From Nocardioides sp. URHA0032 (GTDB lineage: Bacteria; Actinomycetota; Actinomycetes; Propionibacteriales; Nocardioidaceae): a stretch of 64,000 nucleotides of DNA. Position numbers and translations under genes: made by a program. Positions 8,245 through 17,283 of the stretch are shown piece by piece. The notes below the pieces were generated by a model. That model saw nothing but the letters and a program-made list of their open reading frames with translations, ran no database searches and had not been told where the DNA came from. Location: positions 62,001-126,000 of the forward strand of contig NZ_JIAV01000021.1 of assembly GCF_000620645.1 (NCBI RefSeq), read 5' to 3'. Position 1 is the stretch's first letter; each line of letters opens with the position of its first letter.

Positions 8245-9216
8245 ATGACCGCATTGACCGATGACGACGCGATGGTGGCCTCCGGCTCCCGGCTGGCGAG
8301 CGGTGTCGGCTTCGCGCTGCTCTCGGCGGCCTCCTTCGGCATGGCCGGAGCGCTCGCCCGGCAACTGCTCGGCGCGGGCTGGAGCGCGGGCGCGATCGTG
8401 CTGATCCGGGTGAGCATCGCCGCCCTGGTGGTGCTGCCGTTCGGCCTGGTGTCACTGCGTGGCCGGTGGCACCTGGTCCGCCGCAACGCCCGCCTGATCG
8501 CGGTCTTCGGCCTCGTCGCGGTCGCCGGCGCGCAGTTCTGCTACTTCTCGGCCGTGGCGCACATGCAGGTGGGTCCGGCGCTGCTCATCGAGTACACCGC
8601 GCCGGCGACCGTGGTGGTCTGGCTCTGGCTGCGGCACGGCCAACGGCCGGGTCCGGTCACGCTGGTCGGCGCCGGACTGGCCGCCCTCGGGCTGGTGCTG
8701 GTGCTCGACCTGCTGTCCGGCGCGGCCATCAGCCTGCCGGGCGTGCTGTGGGCGCTCGGAGCGATGGTCGGCGCGGCGACGTACTTCGTGGTCGCGGCCG
8801 ACGAGGGCAACGGCCTGCCCCCGATGGTGCTGGCGTCCGGCGGCCTCGTCGCCGGGGCGGTGGCCCTCGCGGTGCTCGGCCTGGTCGGGCTGCTGCCCAT
8901 GCACGCGTCGTCCGCCGCCGTCACGTACGCCGGGACGACGGTCGCGTGGTGGGTGCCGCTGCTCGTGCTGGGCGTGGTGACGGCTGCCGTCCCGTACACC
9001 AGCGGGATCGCGGCGAGCCGGCGGCTGGGGTCGCGGCTGGCGTCGTTCGTGGCGCTCACCGAGGTCCTCGCGGGGGTCCTGTTCGCGTGGCTGCTCCTCG
9101 ACGAGCTGCCGCGCCCCGTGCAGCTCGCGGGCGGCCTGCTGATCCTCGCCGGCGTGGTGTTCGTGAAGCTCGGCGAGAAGGACACCGCCGACGCTAGCGC
9201 TCGTCCTGCCGCCTGA
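8245..9216 (+). CDS. EamA (DMT superfamily) transporter
   Basis: A 323-residue membrane protein with ten hydrophobic segments in two EamA repeats (first about 17-150, second about 160-305), as in RhaT/RarD-type metabolite exporters. Typical features are LSAASFGMAGALARQLL in TM1 and LTEVLAGVLFAWLLLDELP near the end of the second repeat. Start ATG 8245 lies eight bases after the TAGCGT box. The 3' end overlaps the AI-2E-type gene by 23 bases (convergent). Substrate unknown; amino acids or small metabolites are usual for the family. Confidence 0.85.
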   Translation: MTALTDDDAMVASGSRLASGVGFALLSAASFGMAGALARQLLGAGWSAGAIVLIRVSIAALVVLPFGLVSLRGRWHLVRRNARLIAVFGLVAVAGAQFCYFSAVAHMQVGPALLIEYTAPATVVVWLWLRHGQRPGPVTLVGAGLAALGLVLVLDLLSGAAISLPGVLWALGAMVGAATYFVVAADEGNGLPPMVLASGGLVAGAVALAVLGLVGLLPMHASSAAVTYAGTTVAWWVPLLVLGVVTAAVPYTSGIAASRRLGSRLASFVALTEVLAGVLFAWLLLDELPRPVQLAGGLLILAGVVFVKLGEKDTADASARPAA

Positions 9217-10318
9217 CCCACACCTCGCGCACCAGCATCAGGATCGACGCCGCGGTCGGGATCGCGAGCAGTGCCCCGATCACCCCGAACAGGGCGGCGC
9301 CGATGAGCGCCGCGATGACGGTGACCGCGCCGGGTACGTCGACGGACTTCGACATCACCCGCGGGTAGATCACGTAGTTCTCGACCTGCTGGTAGACGAT
9401 GTAGAAGACCACGCACGCGACGCCGATCTTCCAGTCGGTCGCGAAGGCGATCGCGGTCACGATCACGGCGCCGATGGTCGCGCCGATCATCGGGATCACG
9501 TCGAGCAGGGCGACCACGAAGGCAAGCGCCACGGCGTACTGCCCGAGACCCGCGACGAACAGGAATACCAGCGACGAGATGCCGGCGCACATCGCGACGA
9601 TGAACGCCCCGGAGACGTAGCCCCCGACGCTGCGCACGATCCGGTCCCCGAGCTTCGAGACCCGGTCCCGGCGGGACGCCGGCGCGAGCCGGTAGATCGC
9701 GCTCCTGGTGTTCTCCAGGGACGCGAGGAAGTACAGCGTCAGCACGACCACGATGAAGCCGTTGAACAGCGCCCCGAGGACCGCGAGCCCGATCCCGACG
9801 GCCCCACCGAAGAGCGCGCCGACGAAGCTGCCGTCGGTGACGTACTTCTGGACCTTCTCGACGATGTCGTACTCCTCGTCGAGCCGCTGGACCTGCCGGT
9901 TGCGCTGGACGTCGTCCAGCCACTGCGGCACGTTGTTCGTCAGTGCGTGGACCTGGTCGGCGATCACCGGCACGATCGCGACGAGGAAGAGCGCGAGCGC
10001 GAGCAGGAACAGCAGGATCACCGTCAGGACGGCGTACGAGCGGCGCATCCCGTGGCGCTCGAAGAACTCGACCGCGGGGTTGAGCCCGGCGGCGAGGAAG
10101 AGGGAGACGACCACCAGCATCAGCGTGGAGCCGATGGCCTGCACGTTCAGTGCCAGCCACAGCGCGAGCAGGGCCCCGAGCCCGCCGATGAAGCCGACGT
10201 AGAACGGCGCCCGGTGGTCGAGCGGAGGGCCTGGTACGCCGAGGTCCTCGTGCTCGACCGGGACGCCCGCGGAGTCCTCCTCGTCGGTGGCCTCCGCGGG
10301 CTGGGAAGTGTCGGTCAC
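9194..10318 (-). CDS. AI-2E family transporter (PerM-like permease)
   Basis: A 374-residue integral membrane protein of the AI-2 exporter/PerM family. A charged N-terminal tail (about 1-38) precedes two TM helices, a long extramembrane helical region (DQVHALTNNVPQWLDDVQRN) and then the conserved C-terminal membrane block with GGYVSGAFIVAMCAG, LLDVIPMIGATIGA and the family signature YQQVENYVIYPRVMSKSV. GTG 10318 overlaps the stop of the upstream coiled-coil gene by four bases (GTGA), so the two are translationally coupled. Some family members export AI-2, others act as Na+/H+ antiporters; the role here is open. Confidence 0.88.
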   Translation of the reverse strand: MTDTSQPAEATDEEDSAGVPVEHEDLGVPGPPLDHRAPFYVGFIGGLGALLALWLALNVQAIGSTLMLVVVSLFLAAGLNPAVEFFERHGMRRSYAVLTVILLFLLALALFLVAIVPVIADQVHALTNNVPQWLDDVQRNRQVQRLDEEYDIVEKVQKYVTDGSFVGALFGGAVGIGLAVLGALFNGFIVVVLTLYFLASLENTRSAIYRLAPASRRDRVSKLGDRIVRSVGGYVSGAFIVAMCAGISSLVFLFVAGLGQYAVALAFVVALLDVIPMIGATIGAVIVTAIAFATDWKIGVACVVFYIVYQQVENYVIYPRVMSKSVDVPGAVTVIAALIGAALFGVIGALLAIPTAASILMLVREVWVRRQDER

Positions 10319-11553
10319 TCCTCGTCCTTGCCGAAGCCGGCGACGACGTCGTGCAGCGACGCCAGCTGCGCGGTGATCGCGTCGCGGCGCTTGCTGATCC
10401 GCTCCACCTCGGCGCGGACGACGGCGAGCTCGCGCTCGGCATCGGCGGTGCCGGTGGCGGCGATCGACTCGGCCTGGGTGCGGGCCGAGCTGACGATCTG
10501 CTCGGCCTCCCGCCGGGCGCGGGAGAGCAGCGCTTCGGCCTCGGTGGCGGCCTGGGCGCGGTTCTCGGTCGCCTGCGCGAGCGCTGCCCGGGCGCGCTCC
10601 TCGGCGGCCGCGGCGCGGGACTCGGCCTCCTCGACGAGGCGCTTGGTCTCGGCGGTCGCGCTGGCGTGGTGGTCGGTCGCCTCCCGGGCGAGCCGCTCCT
10701 TCTCGACAGCGAGCGTCCGGCGGGCCTCCTGCACCTCCCGGTCCGCGGCGGCCCGGGCCTGCTCGGCCTCGCGCTTGGCAGCGGTGCGCTGCTCGTTGGT
10801 CTCCTGCTCGGCGGCGAGCCGGATCTGGTCGGCCTGGCGCTGGGCGGACGCCACCAGGTCCTCGGCCTCGGCCTTCGCCAGCGCGCGCTCCTGCTCGGCG
10901 TCGGCCATCAGCCGGCTCCGGTGCTCGTCGAGCTCCTTGAGCTGCACCAGGCGCATGTCCTCGGCCTCCCGCGAGGCGTCGGCGCGGACCGCCTTGGCGT
11001 CGCGGGTCGCCTGCTCGCGGATCTCGGCCGCGTCGCGCTGCGCGGTCTCCCGGACCTCCGCCGCCTCCTCCTCGGCCAGGCGCAGCATGGCGCTCGCGCG
11101 CCCGCCGAGGCCGGCGTACGACGGCGTCTCGCTCTCCTTGACCTGCTCCCGCAGCTGCCCGACCTGATCCTCGAGCTCCAGCACCCGGCGCTCGGACTCG
11201 GACAGGCTCGCGCTCAGCCCCGACTTCTCGCTCGCCAGCTGGCGCACGCGTGCGTCGACGGCGTCCTTGTCGTAGCCACCGCGGCGCACGACCGGGAAAC
11301 CGCCGGGCGAGGTGGTCGGGCCCCCGGCCGCGCGGGGGGCCGCCGGCGGTACGACGGGGCGCGACGGCTGTTCGCGCGGCACCGCCGGCGCCTGCTGGGT
11401 CTGCTCCGCGCGCGGCTGCGCCGGCGCCTTGGCCCGGGGCTCGCGCGCGGGCACCGTCGGCAGCACCTGGGTCGCCTCGTCGGGGGCGGCCCCGGTCGCG
11501 TCCTCCTCCGGCTCGTTGTCGTCGAAGATGGACAGTCCCTGGTCGCTCGTCAC
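10315..11553 (-). CDS. DivIVA-like coiled-coil protein
   Basis: A 412-residue cytoplasmic protein. An acidic, proline/alanine-rich N-terminus (about 1-100) leads to GGYDKDAVDARVRQLASEKS, which resembles the first helix of DivIVA/Wag31-type proteins, followed by about 290 residues of almost unbroken heptad coiled coil rich in Ala, Glu, Arg and Gln. Such proteins (Wag31, Scy, FilP) organise polar growth and the cytoskeleton in actinobacteria. GTG 11553 has AGGGG about nine bases upstream. It is the first gene of a two-gene unit with the AI-2E-type permease. Exact orthology cannot be settled by eye. Confidence 0.72.
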   Translation of the reverse strand: MTSDQGLSIFDDNEPEEDATGAAPDEATQVLPTVPAREPRAKAPAQPRAEQTQQAPAVPREQPSRPVVPPAAPRAAGGPTTSPGGFPVVRRGGYDKDAVDARVRQLASEKSGLSASLSESERRVLELEDQVGQLREQVKESETPSYAGLGGRASAMLRLAEEEAAEVRETAQRDAAEIREQATRDAKAVRADASREAEDMRLVQLKELDEHRSRLMADAEQERALAKAEAEDLVASAQRQADQIRLAAEQETNEQRTAAKREAEQARAAADREVQEARRTLAVEKERLAREATDHHASATAETKRLVEEAESRAAAAEERARAALAQATENRAQAATEAEALLSRARREAEQIVSSARTQAESIAATGTADAERELAVVRAEVERISKRRDAITAQLASLHDVVAGFGKDEE

Positions 11554-11654
11554 GGCGGCGTACCCCTTCTCGGCAGGTTGCAGTGCAGGGCCAGTCTTGC
11601 CGATCGGGTCGGGCGATCCCAGCCCGGGCCGCGACAATTTGCGTCGGGTTGCTG

Positions 11655-13007
11655 CTACACCCCGCGGAACCGGTTGATCGCGTCGAGATGCGTGCTCCGC
11701 ATCTCCTCGTCGCGGACGCCGAGACCTTCCTCGGGAGCCAGGCAGAGCACGCCGACCTTGCCCTGGTGGGCGTTCTGGTGGACGTCGAGCGCGGCCTGTC
11801 CCACGTCGTCGAGCGAGTAGGTGCGCGACAGGGTCGGGTGGATCTTGCCCTTGGCGATCAGCCGGTTGGCCTCCCACGACTCGCGGTAGTTCGCGAAGTG
11901 CGAGGAGATGATCCGCTTGAGGTTCATCCAGAGGTAGCGGTTGTCGTACTCGTGCATGTAGCCGCTGGTGGAGGCGCACGTGGTGATCGTGCCGCCCTTC
12001 CGGGTGACGTAGACCGACGCCCCGAACGTCTCGCGACCGGGGTGCTCGAAGACGATGTCGATGTCCTCGCCGCCGGTCAGCTCGCGGATCTTGGCCCCGA
12101 AGCGCTTCCACTCCTTCGGGTCCTGGGTGTGCTCGTCCTTCCAGAACCGGTAGCCCTCCTCGGACCGGTTGATGATGAGCTCCGCGCCCATGGACCGCGC
12201 GATGTTCGCCTTCTCCTCGTTGGAGACCACGCACACGGGGGTGGCCCCGCCGTTGAGCGCGTACTGCGTCGCGAATCCGCCCAGACCGCCCGAGGCGCCC
12301 CAGATCAGGACGTTGTCGCCCTGCTTCATGTCGCCGCCGTTCTTCGACACCAGCTGGCGGTACGCCGTGCAGTTGACCAGGCCGGGGGAGGCGGCCTCCT
12401 CCCAGGTCAGGTGGGCGGGCTTGGGCATCAGCTGGTTCGCCTTGACCAGCGCGACGTGGGCCAGGCCGCCGAAGTTGGTCTCGAAGCCCCAGATCCGCTG
12501 CTGCGGGTCGAGCATCGTGTCGTCGTGGCCGTCGGGGTCCTCGAGCTCGACCGAGAGGCAGTGCGCGACGACCTCGGTGCCGGGCTTCCACTTGGTGACG
12601 CCAGGGCCCGTGCGCAGCACGACTCCGGCCAGGTCCGAGCCGACGACGTGGTACGGCAGGTCGTGGCGGGCGGTGAGCGGCGAGAGCCGGCCGTACCGCT
12701 CCAGGAAGCCGAACGTCGAGACCGGCTCGAAGATCGAGGTCCACACGGTGTTGTAGTTGATGGCCGAGGCCATCACGGCGACCAGTGCCTCGCCGGGGCC
12801 GAGCTCGGGCAGCGCGACGTCCTCGACGTGGATCGACTTGCGCGGGTCCTTGTCCTTGCTGGCGATGCCCTCGAACATGTCGACCTCGCCCTTGTGGACG
12901 GTCGCCGCGCGGTAGTGGTCCGGGATCTCCAGGTTCGCGAAGTCCTCGGCCGTGGTGCTCCGCGAGTCTTGCTGGCTGGCCATGATCGCGTCGAGGATGT
13001 GCTGCAC
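11655..13007 (-). CDS. ccrA: Crotonyl-CoA carboxylase/reductase
   Basis: A 450-residue medium-chain dehydrogenase/reductase that converts crotonyl-CoA, CO2 and NADPH to ethylmalonyl-CoA. The residues known to bind CO2 in Kitasatospora Ccr are all present with a constant five-residue offset: Asn86 (INYNTVW), Phe175-Glu176 (WGFETNFGG) and His370 (ISSHFANYRE), so it should be a true carboxylase and not only a reductase. NADPH Rossmann motif GASGGLGGFA near 238. GTG 13007 has AGGAG seven bases upstream; length matches characterised Ccr. The epimerase gene lies 79 bases upstream on the same strand. Central enzyme of the ethylmalonyl-CoA route and source of C4 extender units. Confidence 0.95.
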   Translation of the reverse strand: MQHILDAIMASQQDSRSTTAEDFANLEIPDHYRAATVHKGEVDMFEGIASKDKDPRKSIHVEDVALPELGPGEALVAVMASAINYNTVWTSIFEPVSTFGFLERYGRLSPLTARHDLPYHVVGSDLAGVVLRTGPGVTKWKPGTEVVAHCLSVELEDPDGHDDTMLDPQQRIWGFETNFGGLAHVALVKANQLMPKPAHLTWEEAASPGLVNCTAYRQLVSKNGGDMKQGDNVLIWGASGGLGGFATQYALNGGATPVCVVSNEEKANIARSMGAELIINRSEEGYRFWKDEHTQDPKEWKRFGAKIRELTGGEDIDIVFEHPGRETFGASVYVTRKGGTITTCASTSGYMHEYDNRYLWMNLKRIISSHFANYRESWEANRLIAKGKIHPTLSRTYSLDDVGQAALDVHQNAHQGKVGVLCLAPEEGLGVRDEEMRSTHLDAINRFRGV

Positions 13008-13060
13008 GTCGGCTCCTGCTGTCGGGGTCGGTCGTCTGGACGGGACATTACCCATCGGTA

Positions 13061-13080
13061 ACCGGGGCTGACACCCCGGT
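13061..13080. terminator. Hairpin between epimerase gene and ccrA
   Basis: Inverted repeat ACCGGGG / CCCCGGT with a six-base loop, just after the epimerase stop codon and before the ccrA ribosome site. It could end the epimerase message, or act as an intercistronic stabiliser that lowers ccrA expression. Confidence 0.4.
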
Positions 13081-13085
13081 GTGAC

Positions 13086-13544
13086 CTACGTCGCTGAGGC
13101 GGTGGCGGGCTGCACCAGCTCCACGAGCACCCCGCCGGCGTCCTTCGGGTGGATGAAGTTCACGCGCGAGTCCGACGTACCGCGGCGCGGCTCGTCGTAC
13201 AGCAGCCGCAGGCCGCGCTCGCGCAGGATCGCGCTGACCGCAGCCACGTCGGTCACCCGGTAGGCCAGCTGCTGGATGCCCGGGCCCTTGCTGCCGAGGA
13301 ACTTCGCGATCGTGGAGTGCTCGTTCAGCGGGGCGAGCAGCTGGATGTGGGAGCCGGAGTCGCCGACGGCCATCATCGCCTCGCGGACGCCCTGCTCCTC
13401 GTTGACCTCCTGGTGCGCGAGGCGCATGCCGTACGCCTCCTCGTAGAAGGCGATCGCGGCGTCGAGGTCGGGGACGGCGATGCCGACGTGGTCGATCGCG
13501 GTGAACAGGTGGCTGGCGGCGGCGATGTCGTTCGGCGAGCTCAT
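13086..13544 (-). CDS. mce: Methylmalonyl/ethylmalonyl-CoA epimerase
   Basis: A 152-residue VOC-fold enzyme that interconverts the 2R and 2S forms of methylmalonyl-CoA and usually also ethylmalonyl-CoA. Seen are the metal-binding and active-site landmarks AIDHVGIAVPDLDAAIAFY, HQEVNEEQGVREAM, GSHIQLLAP, GPGIQQLAYRV and FIHPKDAGGVLVELVQ. ATG 13544 gives the normal family length; the longer frame from 13646 adds an arginine/proline-rich non-homologous leader. Sits upstream of ccrA, where it would prepare ethylmalonyl-CoA for a mutase. A 14-bp palindrome TCGTCGTACGACGA (13553-13566) lies just ahead of the start. Confidence 0.92.
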   Translation of the reverse strand: MSSPNDIAAASHLFTAIDHVGIAVPDLDAAIAFYEEAYGMRLAHQEVNEEQGVREAMMAVGDSGSHIQLLAPLNEHSTIAKFLGSKGPGIQQLAYRVTDVAAVSAILRERGLRLLYDEPRRGTSDSRVNFIHPKDAGGVLVELVQPATASAT

Positions 13545-13670
13545 GCGGCACATCGTCGTACGACGACGGGGGCGCGGCGAGGGGGTGTGACATGTTCCAC
13601 CCTCGCCGCGTCCCGGACGCGTGGGTAGGGTCGACAGCAGAACCACTCACGAGTCTCTGGAGGCCACCCC

Positions 13671-14864
13671 ATGTCCGGTACGTCCGTCATCGTCGCCGGT
13701 GCGCGCACCCCGATCGGCCGCCTGTCCGGCAGCCTCAAGGACTTCTCCGCCGCGGACCTGGGCGGTGTCGCGATCCAGGGCGCCCTGGCGAAGGCAGGCG
13801 TCTCGGGCGACCAGGTCGACTACGTGATCATGGGCCAGGTGATCCTGGCCGGCGCCGGCCAGAACCCCGCCCGCACGGCGGCGGTCAAGGGCGGAGTGCC
13901 CATGAACGTCCCGTCGATCACCATCAACAAGGTGTGTCTGTCGGGGCTGAACGCGATCGCGCTGGCGGACCAGCTGATCCGCGCCGGCGAGGTCGACATC
14001 GTCGTCGCCGGTGGCATGGAGTCGATGACCAACGCCCCCCACTTCCTGCCGAAGTCCCGCGAGGGCATCAAGTTCGGTGACGTGAAGCTCGTGGACTCGA
14101 TGGCGTACGACGCCCTGTACGACCAGGCCACGTCGCAGGCGATGGGCCTGCTCACCGAGGAGTGCAACGCCGCGGCCGCGAACCTGACCCGCGAGGAGCA
14201 GGACGAGTTCGCCGCCCAGTCGCACCAGAAGGCCGCGGTCGCCTGGAAGAACGGTGTGTTCGACGACGAGGTCGTGCCGGTCGAGATCCCGCAGCGCAAG
14301 GGCGACCCGATCCAGTTCACCACCGACGAGGGCGTCCGCGGCGACACCACCGCCGAGTCGCTCGGCAAGCTGCGCCCCGCGTTCTCGAAGGAGGGGACCA
14401 TCACCGCCGGCTCGTCCTCGCAGATCTCCGACGGCGCCGCGGCCGTCGTCGTGATGAGCAAGGAGAAGGCCGAGGAGCTCGGCCTCGAGTGGCTCGCCGA
14501 GATCGGTGCCCACGCCCAGGTCGCCGGGCCCGACTCGACGCTCCAGCTCCAGCCCGCGGCCGCGACCGCGAAGGCCTGTGACAAGGAGGGCATCGCGCCG
14601 ACCGACCTCGACCTCGTCGAGTTCAACGAGGCGTTCGCCGCCGTCGGCATCTCGTCGGCCCGCGAGCTGGGCCTGGACAACGCGAAGGTCAACGTGAACG
14701 GCGGCGCCATCGCGCTGGGCCACCCGGTGGGGATGTCCGGCGCGCGCGTGGTGCTGCATCTCGCGCTCGAGCTCAAGCGCCGGGGCGGCGGCGTCGGTGC
14801 CGCCGCGCTGTGCGGCGGCGGTGGCCAGGGCGATGCCCTGATCGTGCGTGTCCCGAAGGGCTGA
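13671..14864 (+). CDS. Acetyl-CoA C-acetyltransferase (thiolase II)
   Basis: A 397-residue biosynthetic-type thiolase that condenses two acetyl-CoA to acetoacetyl-CoA. The nucleophile is Cys89 in [31 protein letters not shown] (catalytic His) and [10 protein letters not shown] (second Cys) follow in order. ATG 13671 has GGAGG seven bases upstream, and a TAGGGT -10 box lies at 13626-13631, giving a leader of about 30 bases. Divergent from the epimerase gene; its last codons overlap meaB by 17 bases. It supplies the C4 unit entering the Ccr route. Confidence 0.95.
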   Translation: MSGTSVIVAGARTPIGRLSGSLKDFSAADLGGVAIQGALAKAGVSGDQVDYVIMGQVILAGAGQNPARTAAVKGGVPMNVPSITINKVCLSGLNAIALADQLIRAGEVDIVVAGGMESMTNAPHFLPKSREGIKFGDVKLVDSMAYDALYDQATSQAMGLLTEECNAAAANLTREEQDEFAAQSHQKAAVAWKNGVFDDEVVPVEIPQRKGDPIQFTTDEGVRGDTTAESLGKLRPAFSKEGTITAGSSSQISDGAAAVVVMSKEKAEELGLEWLAEIGAHAQVAGPDSTLQLQPAAATAKACDKEGIAPTDLDLVEFNEAFAAVGISSARELGLDNAKVNVNGGAIALGHPVGMSGARVVLHLALELKRRGGGVGAAALCGGGGQGDALIVRVPKG

Positions 14865-15813
14865 GCAGGACGTCCCGGGTCTCGTCGAGCGCGCCCGCGC
14901 CGGTGAGGCCCGGGCCGTCGCTCGTCTGATCTCGCTCGTCGAGGACGAGTCGCCGCTGCTGCGCGAGGTGATGGCGGCGCTCGCGCCGCACACGGGCAAC
15001 GCCCAGGTCATCGGCATCACCGGCTCGCCCGGCGTCGGCAAGTCGACGTCGACCAACGCGCTCGTGAGCGAGCTGCGCGCCAGCGGCAAGCGGGTCGGCG
15101 TGCTGGCCGTGGACCCGTCGTCCCCGTTCTCCGGAGGTGCGCTGCTCGGCGACCGGGTGCGGATGCAGGACCACGCGCTGGACCGCGACGTCTACATCCG
15201 GTCGATGGCCTCGCGCGGCCACCTCGGCGGCCTGGCGTGGACGACGCCGCAGGCGCTGCGGGTCCTCGACGCCGCGGGCTGCGACGTCATCCTCGTCGAG
15301 ACGGTCGGCGTGGGGCAGAGCGAGGTCGAGATCGCCGGGCTGGCCGACACCACGATGGTGCTGCTGGCACCCGGCATGGGTGACGGCATCCAGGCCGCGA
15401 AGGCGGGCATCCTCGAGATCGGCGACCTCTACGTCGTGAACAAGGCGGACCGGGACGGCGCGGAGCAGGTGCGCCGCGACCTCCGCTCGATGCTCGCCCT
15501 CGCCGAGCGGCCCGAGGGCGCCTGGAGGCCGCCGATCCTGATGACCGTCGCCCAGAAGGGCGAGGGGCTGCCCGAGGTCGTCGCAGCGATCGACGACCAC
15601 CGGTCCTGGCTCGACTCCAGCGGCGAGCTCGCGCGCCGGCGCAGCCGCCGGGCCCGCGACGAGATCGAGGCGATCGCCGTGACCGCCCTGCGGTCGCGGT
15701 GGGGCGACGTCCACGGCCGCTCCGAGCTGGACGAGCTCGCAACGGCCGTGGTGGCGGGCCGGACCGATCCCTACGCCGCGGCCGACGAGCTGCTGGCGAC
15801 GTTCACCGACTGA
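14848..15813 (+). CDS. meaB: Acyl-CoA mutase chaperone GTPase MeaB
   Basis: A 321-residue G3E-family GTPase that guards and reloads B12-dependent acyl-CoA mutases. It has the P-loop [29 protein letters not shown], the MeaB hallmark [16 protein letters not shown], the switch region [14 protein letters not shown] and the base-specificity motif NKAD. GTG 14848 overlaps the thiolase stop by 17 bases, so it is coupled to it. The best candidate partner in view is the mutase large subunit at 23336. The 3' end overlaps the convergent MFS gene by 43 bases. Confidence 0.93.
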   Translation: MSRRAEQDVPGLVERARAGEARAVARLISLVEDESPLLREVMAALAPHTGNAQVIGITGSPGVGKSTSTNALVSELRASGKRVGVLAVDPSSPFSGGALLGDRVRMQDHALDRDVYIRSMASRGHLGGLAWTTPQALRVLDAAGCDVILVETVGVGQSEVEIAGLADTTMVLLAPGMGDGIQAAKAGILEIGDLYVVNKADRDGAEQVRRDLRSMLALAERPEGAWRPPILMTVAQKGEGLPEVVAAIDDHRSWLDSSGELARRRSRRARDEIEAIAVTALRSRWGDVHGRSELDELATAVVAGRTDPYAAADELLATFTD

Positions 15814-17204
15814 GCCGGTCGCGGGCGGCCGGGCAGGAATGCCGCGGCCGCTGCGACAGCGACGGTGGTCGCGGCCAGGTAGAGCAGGCTGGCGCCGAAG
15901 GCGTCGACCATGCCCTCGTCGACCCGGCCGAAGAACACGATGCCGACCAGCGCCACGCCGAGGGCGTTGCCGACCTGCTGCACCGTCGAGGAGGTTCCGG
16001 AGACGGTGCCGGCGTGCCGGGACTCGACCGAGCCCATCACGGTGCCGACCGAGGCCGAGAGCACGACGCCCATCCCGAGCCCGCCCACGGCCAGCCCGGG
16101 AGCCAGCCACAGCCAGCTGCCCGCGACGCCGGCCTGCTCGACGGCTGCGAACAGCAGGAGGTGGCCCGCTCCGAAGGCGAGCGCGCCTCCGGCGACGGTG
16201 GCGCGGGCGCCGTACCGGCCGAGCAGCGCAGCCGCCCGACGGGTGCCGATCATGTACGGCGCCGCGACGACCGTGAACACGGCGCCGGAGGCGAGTGGTC
16301 CGAGGCCGCGACCGTCCTGCAGGTACAGCGCGAGCACCAGGAAGTACGCCGCCATGCCGCTGAACAGCAGCGCCTGGCCGAGGATCCCGACGCCCACCGG
16401 CCGGCTCCGCAGCGGGTAGGGATCGACCAGCGGCGGGACACCGCGGCGGCGCAGGAGTCGTCCGCGCAGCCAGGCCAGGTCGGCCAGCGCCACCGCTGCC
16501 GCGAGGAGGGCCCAGGTCCACAGGGGCCAGCCGTGGCGCTGCCCCTCGACCAGCGGCAGCACGAGCGCCGTCAGCGCGCCGACGACCAGCGCCGCCTCCA
16601 GCGGGTCGACCCGAGGACTGCCGGCCACGCGGGTGTCCGGGAGCAGCCGGGGCGCGGCCGCCAGGGCGGCCAGCCCGATCGGGACGTTGACCAGGAAGAT
16701 CGAGCGCCAGCCGCTGCCGGCGACGTCGAGGTGGATCAGCAGGCCGCCGACCAGCTGCCCGGACGCGGCCGCCACCCCCATCACGGTCGCGTACGCGCCG
16801 AGCGCGCGGACCCGCTGCGGGCCGGCGTACACGTCGCCGATCAGGGAGAGGACGGTCGGGCCGATGGCGGCGGCCGCGGCACCCTGCACGAGGCGGGCGA
16901 CGAGCAGCGTGGTCGCGTCCGGGGCGAACCCGCAGAGCGCCGAGCTGGCGACGAAGAGCGCGACGCCGAGCACGAACATCCGCCGGCGTCCCCAGCGGTC
17001 GGCGACCCGGCTCGCGACCAGCAGGAGGCCGCCGAAGGTGAGTCCGTAGCCGGCGACCAGCCACTCGAGGGCCGTGTTGTCGGCGTGCAGGTCACGCTGC
17101 ACCGACGGCAGCGCGACGTTCACGACGAAGAAGTCGAGGACGATCAGGAAGGTGCCGGTCAGCAGGACGGCGAGCGGCCCGCGCCGGAATGCGGTGTCAG
17201 TCAT
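15771..17204 (-). CDS. MFS drug efflux transporter (DHA2 type, 14 TM)
   Basis: A 477-residue membrane protein resembling EmrB/QacA-like H+ antiporters: LDFFVVNVALPSVQRDL in TM1, the A-motif ADRWGRRRMFVLG, and GPTVLSLIGDVY in TM5, with about 14 hydrophobic segments. Such pumps export hydrophobic drugs or antibiotics. It is divergent from a MerR-family gene and its promoter region (17211-17241) carries a MerR-type operator, so induction by a ligand of that regulator is likely. Compound unknown. Confidence 0.88.
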   Translation of the reverse strand: MTDTAFRRGPLAVLLTGTFLIVLDFFVVNVALPSVQRDLHADNTALEWLVAGYGLTFGGLLLVASRVADRWGRRRMFVLGVALFVASSALCGFAPDATTLLVARLVQGAAAAAIGPTVLSLIGDVYAGPQRVRALGAYATVMGVAAASGQLVGGLLIHLDVAGSGWRSIFLVNVPIGLAALAAAPRLLPDTRVAGSPRVDPLEAALVVGALTALVLPLVEGQRHGWPLWTWALLAAAVALADLAWLRGRLLRRRGVPPLVDPYPLRSRPVGVGILGQALLFSGMAAYFLVLALYLQDGRGLGPLASGAVFTVVAAPYMIGTRRAAALLGRYGARATVAGGALAFGAGHLLLFAAVEQAGVAGSWLWLAPGLAVGGLGMGVVLSASVGTVMGSVESRHAGTVSGTSSTVQQVGNALGVALVGIVFFGRVDEGMVDAFGASLLYLAATTVAVAAAAAFLPGRPRPAQSVNVASSSSAAA

Positions 17205-17210
17205 GGGACC

Positions 17211-17241
17211 GTTCTCCGGCCTCCCGTAGCGGGAGGGTCAA
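17211..17241 (-). promoter_or_regulatory. MerR-type promoter/operator of the efflux pump gene
   Basis: Leftward reading: -35 TTGACC (complement of 17236-17241), then exactly 19 bases (17217-17235) containing the dyad CTCCCG-CTA-CGGGAG, then a poor -10 (GAGAAC, 17211-17216), and the ATG six bases later. The overlong 19-bp spacer filled by a dyad is the hallmark of promoters activated by MerR-family twisting of DNA. Confidence 0.6.
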
Positions 17242-17245
17242 GCGC

Positions 17246-17276
17246 TGGACTCTCCCCCGGGGGGAGGGTGCAGGCT
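17246..17276 (+). promoter_or_regulatory. MerR-type promoter/operator of the merR-family gene itself
   Basis: Rightward reading: -35 TGGACT (17246-17251), a 19-base spacer (17252-17270) filled by CTCCCCCGGGGGGAG, -10 CAGGCT (17271-17276), then seven bases to the ATG at 17284. Same geometry as the efflux promoter next to it, so the regulator probably controls both. Confidence 0.6.
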
Positions 17277-17283
17277 GTCCGCC

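Noticed and set aside
13578..13602. Imperfect hairpin GAGGG...CCCTC between the epimerase and thiolase genes
   Set aside because: The arms match only with bulges and the region is simply G/C-rich; not strong enough to call a site.
12773..13738. Short arginine/serine-rich frames around ccrA and the epimerase gene
   Set aside because: They are alternative frames of the real genes with biased composition and no supporting start signals.
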